Assembly (NCBI GenBank): GCA_015680685.1
Contig: MNCI01024352.1
Span: forward strand, 92,782-156,781
From: Gnetum montanum
Lineage: Eukaryota > Streptophyta > Gnetopsida > Gnetales > Gnetaceae
Direction of reading: 5' to 3'
Length of the DNA: 64,000 nucleotides
In this document: piece after piece, positions 46,815 to 58,116 of the stretch
Layout of the letters: every line of letters begins with the position of its first letter
Numbering within the stretch: position 1 is the first letter of the stretch
The notes under the pieces: model-generated
Told to the model about the DNA's origin: nothing
The model's input: only the letters and a program-made list of their open reading frames with translations
The model's database searches: none
Made by a program: the position numbers and the translations under genes

Positions 46815-47935
46815 GACTAACTATGTTTTGGTGGGGTCCTTAGGTTTGTGGATAAGCAAGGCCCCGGATGGGAAGGTTTTGAAGACAATGTAAGGTCCCT
46901 CCCACAATGTTTGAAACTTGGTCGGTTGAGATATGTGTGAGGGGTTCCAATACAACACCTTGTCTCCACATCTAAATGTGACCTTCTGAATCCTAAGATC
47001 ATGTCGTTTCTTGTTATAGGCCTTGTGGATTTCATTTGAAGACAGGACCACTAATCAATTCTCATCTAGCACACTTAAGTTGATCAATCATTCATGTTGT
47101 GCTAGCGGTAGGTCAAGGCCTAAGTCACTGACTGTGGATAGTGTCCGGAGTTCTACTTAGATTGGAAGTGTTGGTAACTTTTTGTACACTAACTCATAAG
47201 GAGAGTACCCCACAGAAAGTTTCCAAGTGGAGCGATAGGCCCATAGGGCATCGTTGAGTTTGGTGCTCTAGTCCCTCCTGTATTTACTAATGGTTCAGGT
47301 GAGGATCTTGGTGATCTCCCTATTGGTGACTTCGACTTGCCCGTTGGCTTGGGGGTGATAGGGTGTTGTAAATTTATGTGTTACTCCTAAGTGTTGCATG
47401 AGTTTCCGAAAAGTGACACTCGTGAAATGAGTCCCATTATCAGAAATGAGTGCACATGGCACTCCAAACCTATTGATGATTTGTTGTTGGAAAAATTGTG
47501 TTGTAGTGTTCGAAGAACACTCAACGACGACTACCGCTTCTGCCCACTTTATATAGTAGTCCATAGCTATGATGATGTATGCCTTTCCATTTGATAGGGG
47601 TGTGATGGATCCCATGAAGTTGATACCCCAAATGTCGAAGGGCTCCAATGGTTGGATCCACTATTGAGGTCCCTCCAACCGTGCCATCATCCCACCATTC
47701 CTCTAGCATTGTTCGCAGGAGCGGGTGAACCATTGTGCATCCCTGAAGATGGTGGACCAGTAATACCCTACAAGTAAGATCTTAATGACGATGCGGTGTC
47801 CAGCATAGTGGTCCCCACAACGGCCCTCATGAGCATCTTGGAGGACACGTAGTGTATCACCATCAAGGACACACCATCGAACCAATCCATCTGCGCACAC
47901 CTTGTAAAGGTGACCATTGTTTTCCATGAAATGCT
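46815..47935 (-). pseudogene. Element D integrase
   Basis: Minus-strand blocks 47927-47703, 47648-47295 and 47051-46821 cover zinc-binding (HEGRCGDHYAGHR, then CEQC), core ([46 protein letters not shown]) and C-terminal parts (HDLRIQKVTFRCGDKVLYWN, EGPYIVFKTFPSGA). The first catalytic Asp (GID in the relative) is Asn at 47619-47621, a G-to-A change on the sense strand. A few stops separate the blocks. No chromodomain was seen. Confidence 0.88.
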
Positions 47936-48119
47936 TGGCCTTGTGGAAAAATTGTTGTTTCTGCCAATGGTTCTACTCCTTTGGCAACTCTTAAGTTGTG
48001 AGGTAGGTGAGGATGTGGCTGAACCAAGGGGATTCCTTGGGCACTTGCAGATCAACTGCGCCTCTGAAGAGGAGTTCATCTAGAAATTGCTCAGATAAGG
48101 ACTCCTCCTCTTTTGCTTC

Positions 48120-48500
48120 ATCCCATCACAACCGAGACAAGTGGTCAACAACCACATTCTCGCTCCCCTTCTGGTCTATCATGGTAATATCAAACTCTTG
48201 AAGGATCACCAACCACCGGATTATGCGAGGGCTCACCATTGGTTTGTTCATCAGGAACCGGATAGCACTGTGGTCCGTATGCACAAACACCTCGTATCCG
48301 AGCACATAGTGCCAGAATTTGTCCAAGGCGAACACCACCGCCATCAACTCCTTTTCGATGGTGGTGTAGTTGAGCTGAGCACCCACAATGCTATAGCTTG
48401 CATAGTGGATATAATATGGACATTTCTGATCATCACACTATGTAAGCATGACTCCCAAGCATAGTTGGATGCATCCATCATAATGTGAAATGGCCTGGAC
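48120..48500 (-). pseudogene. Element D RNase H
   Basis: The start, FHIMMDASNYA at about 48490, and the rest, MGAQLNYTTIEKELMAVVF, HTDHSAIRFLMNKP and GSENVVVDHLSRL, are in different frames. The break is near 48440, so a single shift disables an otherwise intact domain. Asp (DAS), Glu (EKE) and Asp (TDH) are all present. Confidence 0.88.
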
Positions 48501-49450
48501 CAATCAGGTGCCTGTAGAACTAGAGTTTCTACGAGTTTCTGTTTCAGAACTTGGAATGCAGACTTGCACTCCTTGGTCCAGATGAATGGAGCATCCTTCT
48601 TTGTAAGTTTTACCAACGGCTTGGCGATCTTCGAGAAGTTTTCAATGAATCGCCAATAGTAACCAATGTGGCCAAGGAATGACCGAACATCTTTTACGGT
48701 GCTTGGTTGGCGGGTGATTCCTTGGATGACCTTGATCTTTTCAGGGTCCACAATAATCCCTGTCTGTGAGATGCGATGCCCCAGCACAATGCCTTCGTGG
48801 ACCATAAAATGGCTCTTCTGCCAATTGAGCCATAGATTGGTGTCTACACACCTTTTCAAAACCTATTCCAGACAGTCCAAGGCTTGCTCAAACATGGTCC
48901 CATAGGTAGAGAAGTCATCCATGAAGACCTCTATCCCATTGCCAATCTGTTGCTAGAAGATGCTAAGGACAAGGCGTTGGAACATAGCAGGCACATTGCA
49001 CAGGCCAAAAGGCATCTTCTTGTATGCGAAAGTCCCCCATGGGCTTGTGAAAGTTATTTTGGCCTGGTCCTTTGGTGCTATTTGGATTTGGTTATAACCA
49101 CTATAACCATCTAAAAAGTTGTAGTAACGATGCCCTGCGATGGTGTCCAACACCTAGCCCACAAATGGGAGCAAGAAGTGGTCCTTGAAGGTCACCATAT
49201 TGAGCAACCAGAAATTAATACAGGTCCTCCACTTGCCACCTTTCTTGGGCACAATAACAAGTGGGCTAACCCATTCGCTATCAGCAATAGAATAGATGAA
49301 CCCTGCCTTTAGTAATTGTTCGATTTCATCTTTTACAACCTGCTTCAGTTTGGGATTCAATCGTCTTTGTGGCTGTCGTCGTGGCTTCATGGAAGGGTCA
49401 ATATAGATCCAATGTTGGCAGATCCTGGGATCAACTCCAGTCAACTTAGA
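48501..49450 (-). pseudogene. Element D reverse transcriptase
   Basis: One frame runs from LNPKLKQVVKDEIEQLLKAG through WVSPLVIVPKKGGKWRTCIN, FLDGYSGYNQIQIAPKDQAK, MPFGLCNVPAMFQR and the active-site VFMDDFSTYG (about 48905-48935). It reaches the connection domain CHFMVHEGIVLGHRIS-like, GITRQPSTVKDVRSFLGHIG and [20 protein letters not shown]. Only three TAG stops break it, at 49154-49156, 48953-48955 and 48863-48865. Element A has CAG at the first two places, so C-to-T changes are likely. Catalytic aspartates are intact. Confidence 0.92.
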
Positions 49451-49854
49451 ATATGATCATGCGAACGTAGCAACCCATTTTTTACCACCTTCAGTAATTT
49501 CTTTTTCTGTTTAGGAGCAAGGGTGGCATTGATAATTACCGGCTTTCCTTTTTGCAAAAATGCATATTCTAAGTGAGTCGGCAAAGAATTTAGCTCCAGG
49601 GGCTCTTGTTTGAAGCTCTCAGGGATTTGCAGCTTCCCCCAGTCATCATGGTCATCAACAATGGAGACCTATTGATGAATCTCTTCCATTTCGTCGATGC
49701 TTTCAATGTAGGCTTGCACAAGCCCCTCAAACGGTTCCATGCACGATGCGCTTCTAGTAGGATCAGCTGTCATCCACTGGGTGCCCTCTTGGTTAGTGGC
49801 TACTGCGTATAGGCACTTTTAAACAGGTGATTCATTAATACACCAACTGCATGC
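49451..49854 (-). pseudogene. Element D PR-RT linker
   Basis: The piece is coding-like but with shifts: on the minus strand PESFKQEPLELNSLPTHLEY-type sequence and AFLQKGKPVIINATLAP resemble the linker of A (29340-29560). There is no separate function. Confidence 0.6.
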
Positions 49855-50328
49855 TTAAATGGATATCCACTTAGCGGACCATAACCGCTGCACACAATTG
49901 CACCCTAAGTTACTGTACGCGATGCATGGAATGCACTTCTTCTCGATCTTCCCAAAAGGATTTTCCTTTAAAATTTCCAGGGATAGATCTCGGAGTCCTA
50001 GTAGTGCATCCACCGTGCTTAGCCAGGCTCTTCCCATGATGATTGGGAAGTTCCCCTTATTGTTCTCCACATGGATGATCAGAAAATCAGCAGGATAGGA
50101 CCACCCACAAACGGTGGTCACAATGTCTTCCACCAATCCCAAGGGAACGATGATGGATTGGTCTACTAACTCGAGCCGGATGTTTCTCTTCTTTAGCGGG
50201 GGCAAGTTCCAGTTCTTGTACATGTCATGAGAGGTCAAATCAACCCCTGACCCCGAGTCCAGAAGAGATTTGCATGGTTCATTCCCTACCACCTGAAGAT
50301 AGATGAGGGGGCTTCCCAGATCAGTCAA
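49855..50328 (-). pseudogene. Element D aspartic protease (open)
   Basis: An open minus frame of 157 codons carries GSPLIYLQVVGNEPCKSLLD, SGSGVDLTSHDMY, LVDQSIIVPLGLVEDIVTTV and GNFPIIMGRAWLSTVDALLG. The active-site DSGS is intact, as in retropepsins. It ends near 49860 after NCVQRLWSAKWISI. The domain itself has no stop and could fold; it is marked as part of a decayed polyprotein because neighbours are broken. Confidence 0.9.
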
Positions 50329-50559
50329 TTTTTAGGGAAGATGACCTGCTTTGATCTAGTCGGTCATGGCATGTGTGAGCATGACCGTCTGGACGTTGGA
50401 GTGTAGTTGGCTTGAGGGCTGCTCGACTAGTGGAATAGTGGAGGTGCTGGTAGGTTCGGAGGCACTAGTAGGTTCGGAGGCACTAGCCACAGGCATATGT
50501 GAGGGTATGTTCAAATTATTGGGCCAGAAAAAAGGAATTTTTCGTGGCTTGGGTTCCGG

Positions 50560-52961
50560 TCCACTCGGCTAAGGTGCCGGTTGTAAGTTAACAGCCCTCG
50601 TAGTGTTTCGTTTTTATGGCTATGGAGGTATTTCTCCCTACATTAGTGGGGCAGGTGGAAGCTGAGTAGGATGTTGTGGAGGAGTGGCAGGAGAAGGTGA
50701 TGGAGGATAGAAGAGATGTGGGTTCTCCCCCCTGGGTGATGGAGATTGAGGTCGGAAATACTCTGGGGGGTGGTAATGACTTTGAAAGGCCGCATGATTG
50801 GAAGAGTCTCATGGAGAGACCGGTTGCTGAACGTAGTACCCATAAGGATCTAGTTGTTTGTAAGGGTACTACTGCCTTGGAGGTGGCATCCCCCATGCTT
50901 ATGGTTGCTACCACTGTTGGAAGTATTCATACGGTTGCGGTGGCGCTCCACTTGGATAATATCCTTGCTGCTAGTGGTGGAACTGCCTGGAATTGCCTTG
51001 TGGATAAGGCACCCTTCGGGGTGTTTGCCGCAGTGCCAAGCGAGGGTTCAATGCGTACACCCCAGACTCTTGAAGATGTGACACCACAAGACAACATCCC
51101 TTAGGATGTTCATATTGGCATATGCCACATTCATCATCCTCCTCGGTGTCAAAGTCTACAACCTGCTCTGCTACAGCAACTTTGCCCTTACCCTTATGTT
51201 GGGCATGTTTAGCTTCCTTCTTCCTGTGTCGATCATGGTCATTACCTTGTTCTCTGGACTCCTCTACAATTTTCAACACACTTTGGACTCTTTCGTCCAA
51301 AGAGTCCCACATCTTATCCACCTTTGTCGATATTTCAGATACGAACTTTTGTAGTGGCAAGGTCTTCCGGTTCACTGCTACTTCCAGTGGTGATTCCTCC
51401 TCCTCATCACAAAATCAAACTTTCCTTTTTCTGAGGGAAGGATCCTAGTTGAATTCTTCTGCACTCTTCTTTTTTCTAAGTTCTCCTTCCTCTTTGGCCA
51501 CCTGCTCAATGAGGCACTACAATTGATGGGCCCTTAGCTTCGACAGTCATCCTTGGGCGTACACACCAAGGATCTTTCGCGTTTCAAAACGGAGCCCATC
51601 AATGATGTGGCGAAGCTGTGCCCGCTGAGAATAACCATGACCAAGGCACCGATGTAACAATGAGTAGTACCTGCTCATGGCAGCATCTAAGGGTTCATGA
51701 TTCCCTTGTTTCCAACCTTGGATCTATTGTCTCAGATTCGCCACTCTAGAGTATGTTTGATACATGTCATTGAAAATTTCAAGCATCGTACTCCATCTTC
51801 TGATTGATTCTAGCTCCAAGGACCGATACCAACTTTCAGCTTCTATGATGAGTGTGCGAGGGAATAGTTTCAACCTTTGCCAATCATTGTCAATGTTCTG
51901 TAGGGTGCAGGCATNATACCAACTTTCAGCTTCTATGATGAGTGTGCGAGGGAATAGCTTCAACCTTTGCCAATCATTGTCAATGTTCTGTAGGGTGCAG
52001 GCATCATAGAACGCCTGTAGGTGGGTCTGTGGATCACAGTTGTATCCCCCTTCAAATCTGGGGATGTTGTTCATATCAACGAGCTTGATCCGGCTATCCT
52101 TCATGTGCCTACTGGGAATTTGAACTGCCTCGACGATCTGGAGCATGCTCCAAGTAGCCAACAACGGCTCATCCAAATCATAGTCCTACTGAGGACCATG
52201 ATGTCTGTGACGATTCCAGCCACCCCTCCTTTCATGCTGGCGAGCATCGCACGATTGGTCACATGTTTCCTCATGTCATCCCTTCTAAACCTTTTTACCA
52301 CCATCCTTTTGCTCCTTCCTACCTTGGTTACACTCAAAGCCTGAGCTGGATGAAGGTGTAGGAAAGCGAGAGGATGGAGAAGAAGGAGAGGCATCGCCAT
52401 TGCTCTGGTGTCGATCTTCCCCTCTACCCTAATGACAGCCTCGATCATCCTGCCCAACCTTACTACGTGACCCTCCATCCCCTTGAGGATCTTGGTCACT
52501 TAGAGGCTTGTTCTGAATGATGGATTGGAGGATCTGCTGCCCTAGGGGAAGTTCAATCAAATGGGTATCATGAAAGACGGGATCCCCATCGTCGTGCAGC
52601 CCTTGCGAGAATAAGGGGTTATTGAATTGTTTCCCCTTATGATGTTCATATCTATCCCCTGTTGCTGGTCTCTTGCTCGTTGAGCTTCAGTGGGACGATA
52701 GTCCCGGTAATTATGGTCCTCCATGACATACTCCGCTCCACGATCCTAGATGCCTAGTCTGCCCAGATTGTGATATAGCATCGCAGGAGCTGATTGGTCG
52801 GGCAGTAGCACAATGTTGCCCTCCATGTCCCACCATCACAGATGCTCATCCTGATGTAGGATGAATGTGAAGTCAGGGACATATTCATCGGGATGCTTGT
52901 ATACCATCCAACATTCTTGTGGCACCAGTGATTCGAATACCTCTCTCCTGTGAGAAGACAT
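50560..52961 (-). pseudogene. Element D gag
   Basis: The start is ATG at 52961 (MSSHRREVFESLVPQE), then HPDEYVPDFTFILHQDEHL and GNIVLLPDQSAPAMLYHN. A linker is shifted in part (52499-52101). The gag core, 52176-51724, reads FEGGYNCDPQTHLQAFYDAC, LKLFPRTLIIEAESWYRSLE and WSTMLEIFNDMYQTYS. A zinc-knuckle-like CGICQYEHPKGCC lies at 51129-51091, and a Pro/Tyr/Gln-rich end reaches about 50600. The core appears to contain a 30-codon internal duplication, but this is the assembly artefact at 51826-52004. A few TGA and TAG stops are present. Confidence 0.85.
51826..52004. other. Assembly joint: N at 51915 with 89-bp flanking duplication
   Basis: Bases 51826-51914 recur at 51916-52004 with one difference (T/C) across a single N. 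The duplicate falls inside element D gag and adds about 30 codons that are not real. Confidence 0.9.
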
Positions 52962-53110
52962 ATTAGACATTAGATGGTCCATGTAATCGATGTACCTTAC
53001 TATTTACTTTAATCCGCCTAGCGTGCGTAAATGTTTCTATCCAGGGTCCGTTCCAACGACTTGAATGATAATTTCACTAAGCTTAGATGATGCATGTAAG
53101 ACTAACAGTT

Positions 53111-53127
53111 CCCTGCAACGGCGCCAA
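53111..53127 (-). other. Primer-binding site of element D
   Basis: On the minus strand TTGGCGCCGTTGCAGGG follows the 5' LTR end directly. This is the Athila-type tRNA-Asp site with one change (GCAGGG for GCCGGG). Confidence 0.9.
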
Positions 53128-54040
53128 TGATGAGCAGCTAGGTACCCCTACACCCAACCATACGAATCACAGGCATTCACATGCAACTCGGTCGAATTCC
53201 ATAAACTGTAAGCACTTAACATACACCAGACCCTAACCAGTGAAACCTTGGGTTAGAACGGTTGTTGCCTTCCTAATCTCACTTGTGATATTCTATTTGC
53301 GATGGTTAAGTGAGATTAAGGCTAATGATTTTTATAGCTTTTTACTTATCTTTTGGCGACTAATTAAGGTATGAAAGGTAAGGAATAAACGATTATCTAA
53401 TCTATAATTACCCTAGCTTGTACTTTAACTATTCCTAGCATAAGTATCTGATCCCATCTTCCGAGCACATTCTGAGCATCTCCTAACACTTCTCAGTTAC
53501 CAGACGTTAAGCATCACTGGGTTTACCAAATGTTTGATTTACGTTCAAGATGGTCATACTTTTGGCCTTTACAAACTACGAATGAGCGATAGCGATTGAA
53601 ATAACAATAACGGAAACTTAAGTAATTAACAAGTAATTAACAAAGCATAAACATATTAAACTTCTGAATGCATAAAATAGCTAAGTCCAAATGCTGCAAG
53701 GAATGCTTGAATAGTTCGTCTCTATTGCCGTCACGCCAATAGGCTCAGATACATCAACGCTTGAATAAAGAGCCGATCACTTTTCTTACACCTGCTGCGG
53801 GCACTTGGAAAATATTCTATCTCCTGCGAGAACAAACTGCAAGAGCTTCACTACAACTAACTGACATGTACCTAAATGAGGCGGAATGCCCTCTTATTTA
53901 TAGGCCAAAATAGGCTCCGTGTAAATGGGGCCACGTCGACGCATGAAAGGCTACATCAACGGAGCCACATTGACGCAACCGCGTATACACAGCCCCATAT
54001 ACGCGGCCTAATCGACGCATCAACTAATGACACTTCATCA
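53128..54040 (-). mobile_element. Element D 5' LTR
   Basis: On the minus strand it starts TGATGAAGTGTCATTAGTTG and ends CTGCTCATCA. TATAAATA is at 53902-53895. The two palindromes seen in the other LTR are decayed here: GCGTATACAC and ATATACGC (53982-54005), as expected from loss of methylated CG. A 10-bp duplication AAGTAATTAAC occurs near 53622. Confidence 0.92.
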
Positions 54041-54045
54041 ACACC

Positions 54046-54089
54046 TATAACTTATATGGTTGGGTGTTGGATTGCTCCTCCGCTCATCA
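54046..54089 (+). mobile_element. Element E 3' LTR, right end
   Basis: TATATGGTTGGGTGTTGG, then CTCCGCTCATCA completes the LTR interrupted by element D, ending in CA at 54089 like the other LTRs. Joined in thought with 39999-40832, the LTR would be near 880 bp. Confidence 0.75.
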
Positions 54090-54960
54090 CTAAAGATGAT
54101 ATTTGGTGAGCTTTATAGAGAAAAAACATCCATGATAAATATATTAAAGTGATTCAAGACATGTACAAAAGAGCTACTACTAGAGTTAGAACATCTTGTG
54201 GAATTATGTCTACTTTTTCTATCATAGTAGGTCTACATCAAAGGGCTACACTTAGTCCATATTTATTTACTATTATTATGTAGAAATTAATTATGAAAAT
54301 ATAGAGTGAAATTCATTGGTGTATGCTATTTGTAAATGATATTGTCTTGGTGGATACAACTCAAGAAAATATTACTTCTAAAATGGAAAAGAGGAGACAT
54401 TCTCTAGAATCCAAAGGCTTAAAAATTAGTAGAAGCAACATAGAATATATGACATGCAATTTCAATAATAGCATAACCGGAGGTGAAGTAGAAGTGTTGA
54501 TTTAGGCGGGATGGTAGAAATGGAGATAAGATAGTGGTGTTCTATGCAATAAAAAATTCCAATAAAACTAAATGGAAATTTTTATAGCATGGTCATCAAA
54601 CCTATTATCTTAAATGGTACTAAATATTGAGCAATGCAAAAAAGGCATGAACAACAAATCAATGTGGTAGAAGTGTGATTGTTTAGATGGATGTTAAACA
54701 TTAGAAGAACATATAAACTTACAGAAAGACTTGGGAGTTACTTATATTTTAGATAAGTTTAATGAATGGTATCTTAGATGGTTTAGGCATGTGCAAAAAA
54801 GATCAAATAATGAGTCTATTAAACAATATTGCTATATTACGGTTTATGGAAAGTTGCTAACCTGGAGACCTAAAAAAATATTTTAAAAACAATTAAAAAT
54901 GATTTGAAGAAGTTACAAATAAACAAAGATCTAGCTTTTTAGAGGAAAGAAAGCTAAGCT
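54090..54960 (+). pseudogene. RTE-type LINE reverse transcriptase fragment
   Basis: Translated pieces in order: KDDIW, YIKVIQDMYKRATTRVRTSC, GLHQRATLSPYLFTIIM, WCMLFVNDIVLVDTTQENIT, LESKGLKISRSNIEYMTCNF, AGW then KWR with SGVLCNKK, and WYLRWFRHVQKRSNNESI. This is the order of plant RTE-clade LINEs: QDMY, GL.QGS.LSPYLF, the FADD box, then the C-terminal W.RWFGHV part. The FADD box is FVND, losing one catalytic Asp. Stops and shifts occur throughout. The N-terminal half is missing, cut at the LTR end at 54089. Confidence 0.85.
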
Positions 54961-56484
54961 AGCTAATGACGATGAAGATTTAGAATTTGATCTTCAATGC
55001 AGCAAAATCATAATCTTCCCTGGATTTTGGTTCCTAAACAGGAGTGATGAATGATGGGAATAGGAATTCAACATTTCATTCACACGTGCACTTATGAAAA
55101 CTGAAACGATGCACCTCCAAATTCATGGTTGAACATAACGTTATCATCTCATCCATGTGCTTACTCATAGCTCAGGCTTTTTCGAACAAAAAACCAAAAA
55201 GCGATGTATTAGAACAAAATAGCTTTTAAAAAAATATAATGAACTGCAGTCGGGTGAGGCACCAAATAACCAAATGCAGCAAACACTTAAAAGCCATAAC
55301 AGGGTTAAAAACATCTCAAAACCTGTGTAGGACAAACAGAGCCAGACCAAACCTGAAATTGAACATGGGCATTGCTACCACGAGAGCGAAACAGCTAAAA
55401 CACCAAGACAAAACAGTGAAACATAAACTGAACCAGCCGAAAATACAAAAACACTCAGTCAACGTTGCTAGTATGTAGACTCTAGCAGACATCCATCAGG
55501 GGTAATGGATCATGCTCAGTCGCCGGTGGGGGTGCTCAAGCTTCATTGTTGTCGCTATCCATTCTTTAATTTTTCTTTCAATTACCAATCATTAACTAGC
55601 AATGCACACATGATAAAAAGAAGGTCATCTCTATGGTAGAGGCAAAAAAACAATTGCCTCAGCTTTGCAATTTTTCAGACTCAAAAATAATTGAAAGAGA
55701 CTTTCACTGGAATGTTGGATATGGTGTCACATGCCATACTTAAGATTTTGATTTAGTGTTCCTGTTCATGAGAATCGTTATCATTACCTTCACAAATATG
55801 AGGGGCTAACTTTCAATTTCTTGTATTGAAGCCAAAATCCAAAGTGAAGTGAAAAGTCTTGCCGCTAAAATTGAAAAATGAATAATAATATTTAAAAAAT
55901 TAGTCTTACGGTTAACTTACATGTTTTGCTTAGGTAATTTTGAAGATCACTTCTACATGTCATCTTTCTTTATGGAGGAATTCAACAAGGAACTCATCAA
56001 AGATACTTGCTTTCGTATCTATTTAGTGAATCATAAGGGTTTATTGGGTTTGTTAATCAATTTCACCAAATGGTTGTCTTATATTCCTTTATAATTCTTC
56101 TAATGTATCATATTGGCTATATGTCTTAGGATGTACTTATAAGTTCAACCCTAAACCCGCCATCACCAAAAGAACTATGAGCTTTCTTCTTTATCTCCCA
56201 AATTACACCCCGGATTGTTGGATAGGAATTTGAAAAAAAAAAGGTGCTTATCCAAACTTTCGACATGTACAATCTATAGGGATCTCAAATACTCACATAT
56301 ATAATATAACTCAATTGATCACATATATAATATAGTTTTGGGTTGCTTAGTTGGATCAACAACTTGGGATTCTTGGTTGATGATATTGGAAGGTGGTCCT
56401 TACTAATTCATTCACACGGGATTCCATTATTATTGCTTAGGTAACTCATTCCCTGCACTCAACAATGAAGTGTTATTCAATACC
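54961..56484. other. Intergenic DNA, no gene seen
   Basis: AT-rich sequence without recognisable domains. The longest frames (55239-55478 +, 55350-55165 -) overlap each other and have no features. The stretch near 55490-55560 is higher in GC but shows no long frame. Confidence 0.6.
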
Positions 56485-56930
56485 CCAACTCATTCCATAT
56501 ACTCATCTTCAACATCCAATCCTTAATAATGGTCAACACGCATCATCAATTTGGAACTAGCTTATCTTAGATGTGGTTTAACATGAAGTAACTTTGACCC
56601 TTCTTCTCAATATCTAAATGATATCCCTATCCTCAACAATGAGGTGCTGGCCTAGTGGTACATGTTTTGGCCTTGTAACCCTAGGTCATAGGTTTGATTC
56701 TACTAGGTAGCACTAAGTTATAAATTTATATAAATCTTGGGGTGTACCTATGTTTCACTTATTTCGGGTTCCAACACGCCAACTCATTCCTTATACTCAT
56801 TTCATGTATTCAATCCTCAATAATGTTCAACACACATTATCAATTTGGAATTGTCTCATCCTGGATGTGGCTTAACATGAAGGAACTTTGATCCTTCTCC
56901 TCGATATCTAAATGATAGGTTCCTCCACAA
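56485..56930. repeat. Direct repeat (period ~294 bp) flanking SINE-1
   Basis: A block of about 150 bp beginning CCAACTCATTCC(A/T)TATACTC and including TCAATTTGGAA, GATGTGG and TAACATGAAG occurs at about 56485-56632 and again at about 56779-56925. The SINE-like unit lies between them. Confidence 0.85.
56637..56775 (+). mobile_element. tRNA-derived SINE, copy 1
   Basis: The unit has an RNA polymerase III box A (TGGCCTAGTGG, 56648-56658) and box B (GGTTTGATTCT, 56691-56701) with tRNA-like spacing. It is followed by a non-tRNA body ending CACTTATTTCGGGTTCCAAC. The second copy at 57314 shares box order, body phrases (CTAAGTTATA, CCTATGTTT) and the same 3' end, so this is a mobile family rather than a tRNA gene. 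Confidence 0.75.
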
Positions 56931-57214
56931 TCCATTATCCTTGATGGAATAGGTCCCAAGAGCTTTAGCCTATGATTTTGCCTCATGCTCTAGTTGATAA
57001 TGGTTAAAATTAAGCTCTTAAGAACATATCAGAGAAGGATAATATAAAAACCATCTTGCAATTAAAATGTAATTGAAAAAAAGTACTTATCATATAAGAA
57101 GAGTAAAATATTTTCAAACTTTCATTTGAAGGGAAACCTTTCCTAATAAATTACAAAAATTTAATTTTATGAACAAGCAAAATTATATGTAGATTTATAT
57201 AAGCTTAAAAATTT

Positions 57215-57265
57215 TCATCGTCAACATCATCCTAGCCTTGTCCCAACAAAATGGGGTTGGCTATA
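57215..57265. mobile_element. 3' tail of an RTE-type LINE
   Basis: The phrase CATCCTAGCCTTGTCCCAAC, followed by AAAATGGGGTTGGCTATAAG, matches the conserved 3' end of plant RTE LINEs (CCCAACaa.tTGGGGTcGGCTA). The CCCAAC/GTTGGG-type arms can pair. It is not joined to the RT fragment at 54090. Confidence 0.65.
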
Positions 57266-57313
57266 AGCATAAAAATTTATTAAATAGAAAAAGGAGTCAT
57301 CAACAACTTCTCA

Positions 57314-57465
57314 ACAAGTAGGTGTTATCCTAGTGGTAAGATATTTGATTTGGAAGCTTTTGGTCAAGGGTTCAATTCTGGTGGACAATGCTAAGTTATA
57401 TGAAGTTCTAATTGGACTATATATCTTGGGTTGCACCTATGTTTTACTTATTTTTGGGTTCCAAC
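57314..57465 (+). mobile_element. tRNA-derived SINE, copy 2
   Basis: Box A is TATCCTAGTGG (57326-57336) and box B GGTTCAATTCT (57369-57379). The body (GCTAAGTTATATGAAG, CACCTATGTTTTACTTATTT) and end GGGTTCCAAC match copy 1 with substitutions and short indels. It lies about 50 bp from the RTE tail. Confidence 0.75.
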
Positions 57466-57850
57466 TATACTATGTCAAAAAGCTTTTGGCTATATGCTTT
57501 ATGCCTTACTAATCATTGCTAACTACACTCTCAAAAGGTTCTCCATGTTCTATGATTTTCCTCAAAAGCTTCTCAATGTTCTATGATTTTTCTAGAGTAT
57601 CACATTGTATGTCTTACCTAATCATCACTAACTTACACCACTAACTTATTTTTCGGTTCCAACTATACTATGTCAAAAAGCTTTTGGCTATATGCTTTGT
57701 GCCTTATTAGATCATTACTAACTACACTCTCAAAAGGTTCTCCATGTTCTATGATTTTTCTCAAAAGTTTCTCAATATTCTATGATTTTTCTAGAGTATC
57801 ACATTGTATATCTTACCTAATCACTACTAACTACACTATGTCAAGAAGCT
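57455..57850. repeat. Tandem duplication, 198-bp period
   Basis: The block from CCAACTATACTATGTCAAAA (57461) to TATGATTTTTCTAGAGTATC and CACTAACT recurs starting at 57659. The second copy begins with the SINE end GGTTCCAAC, so the duplication took in the last bases of SINE copy 2. Confidence 0.9.
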
Positions 57851-58116
57851 CTTGGATCACCACTAACTACACACTAATATGCTATATGCTATACGAGATC
57901 ACCACTAACTACAATGTCATAAACTTCCCAATGTTCTAGATTCTACATCTCAATATTAATAATGGTAACATAGACATGCTTTAAGATAACCAAATTAAAA
58001 CTTTATAACTAAATATTAGTAACTAAAATCAAACCAATAACTTAAAGCCTTCAAAACAAGTCTTACTCCAAGGTTAACGCCGATTGTTAAGCATGTCACG
58101 CACAATATTGTTCATA

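Larger units (their letters stand above)
40833..54040 (-). mobile_element. Element D: complete 13.2-kb Athila-like retrotransposon
   Basis: The element has LTRs at 53128-54040 (5') and 40833-41734 (3'), TG...CA ends, a 5-bp target duplication ACACC (40828-40832, 54041-54045), a primer-binding site, gag, protease, RT, RNase H, integrase, paired hairpins, an internal U3-like promoter motif, an extra post-pol coding region and a polypurine tract. Most of the coding damage seen is single in-frame stops, often TAG where the relative has CAG. It is the best-preserved element here and inserted into the LTR of E. Confidence 0.93.

Noticed and set aside
51724-52176. Internal 30-codon duplication in element D gag as a real repeat
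   Set aside because: The two copies are separated by a single N and are nearly identical; this is an assembly joint.
55239-55478. 79-codon basic frame in the intergenic region
   Set aside because: Overlaps an equally plausible minus frame, has no motif, and its composition matches AT-rich non-coding DNA.
56641-56701. Possible tRNA gene from box A and box B
   Set aside because: No complete cloverleaf can be formed, and the unit recurs with a shared non-tRNA body, which fits a SINE.
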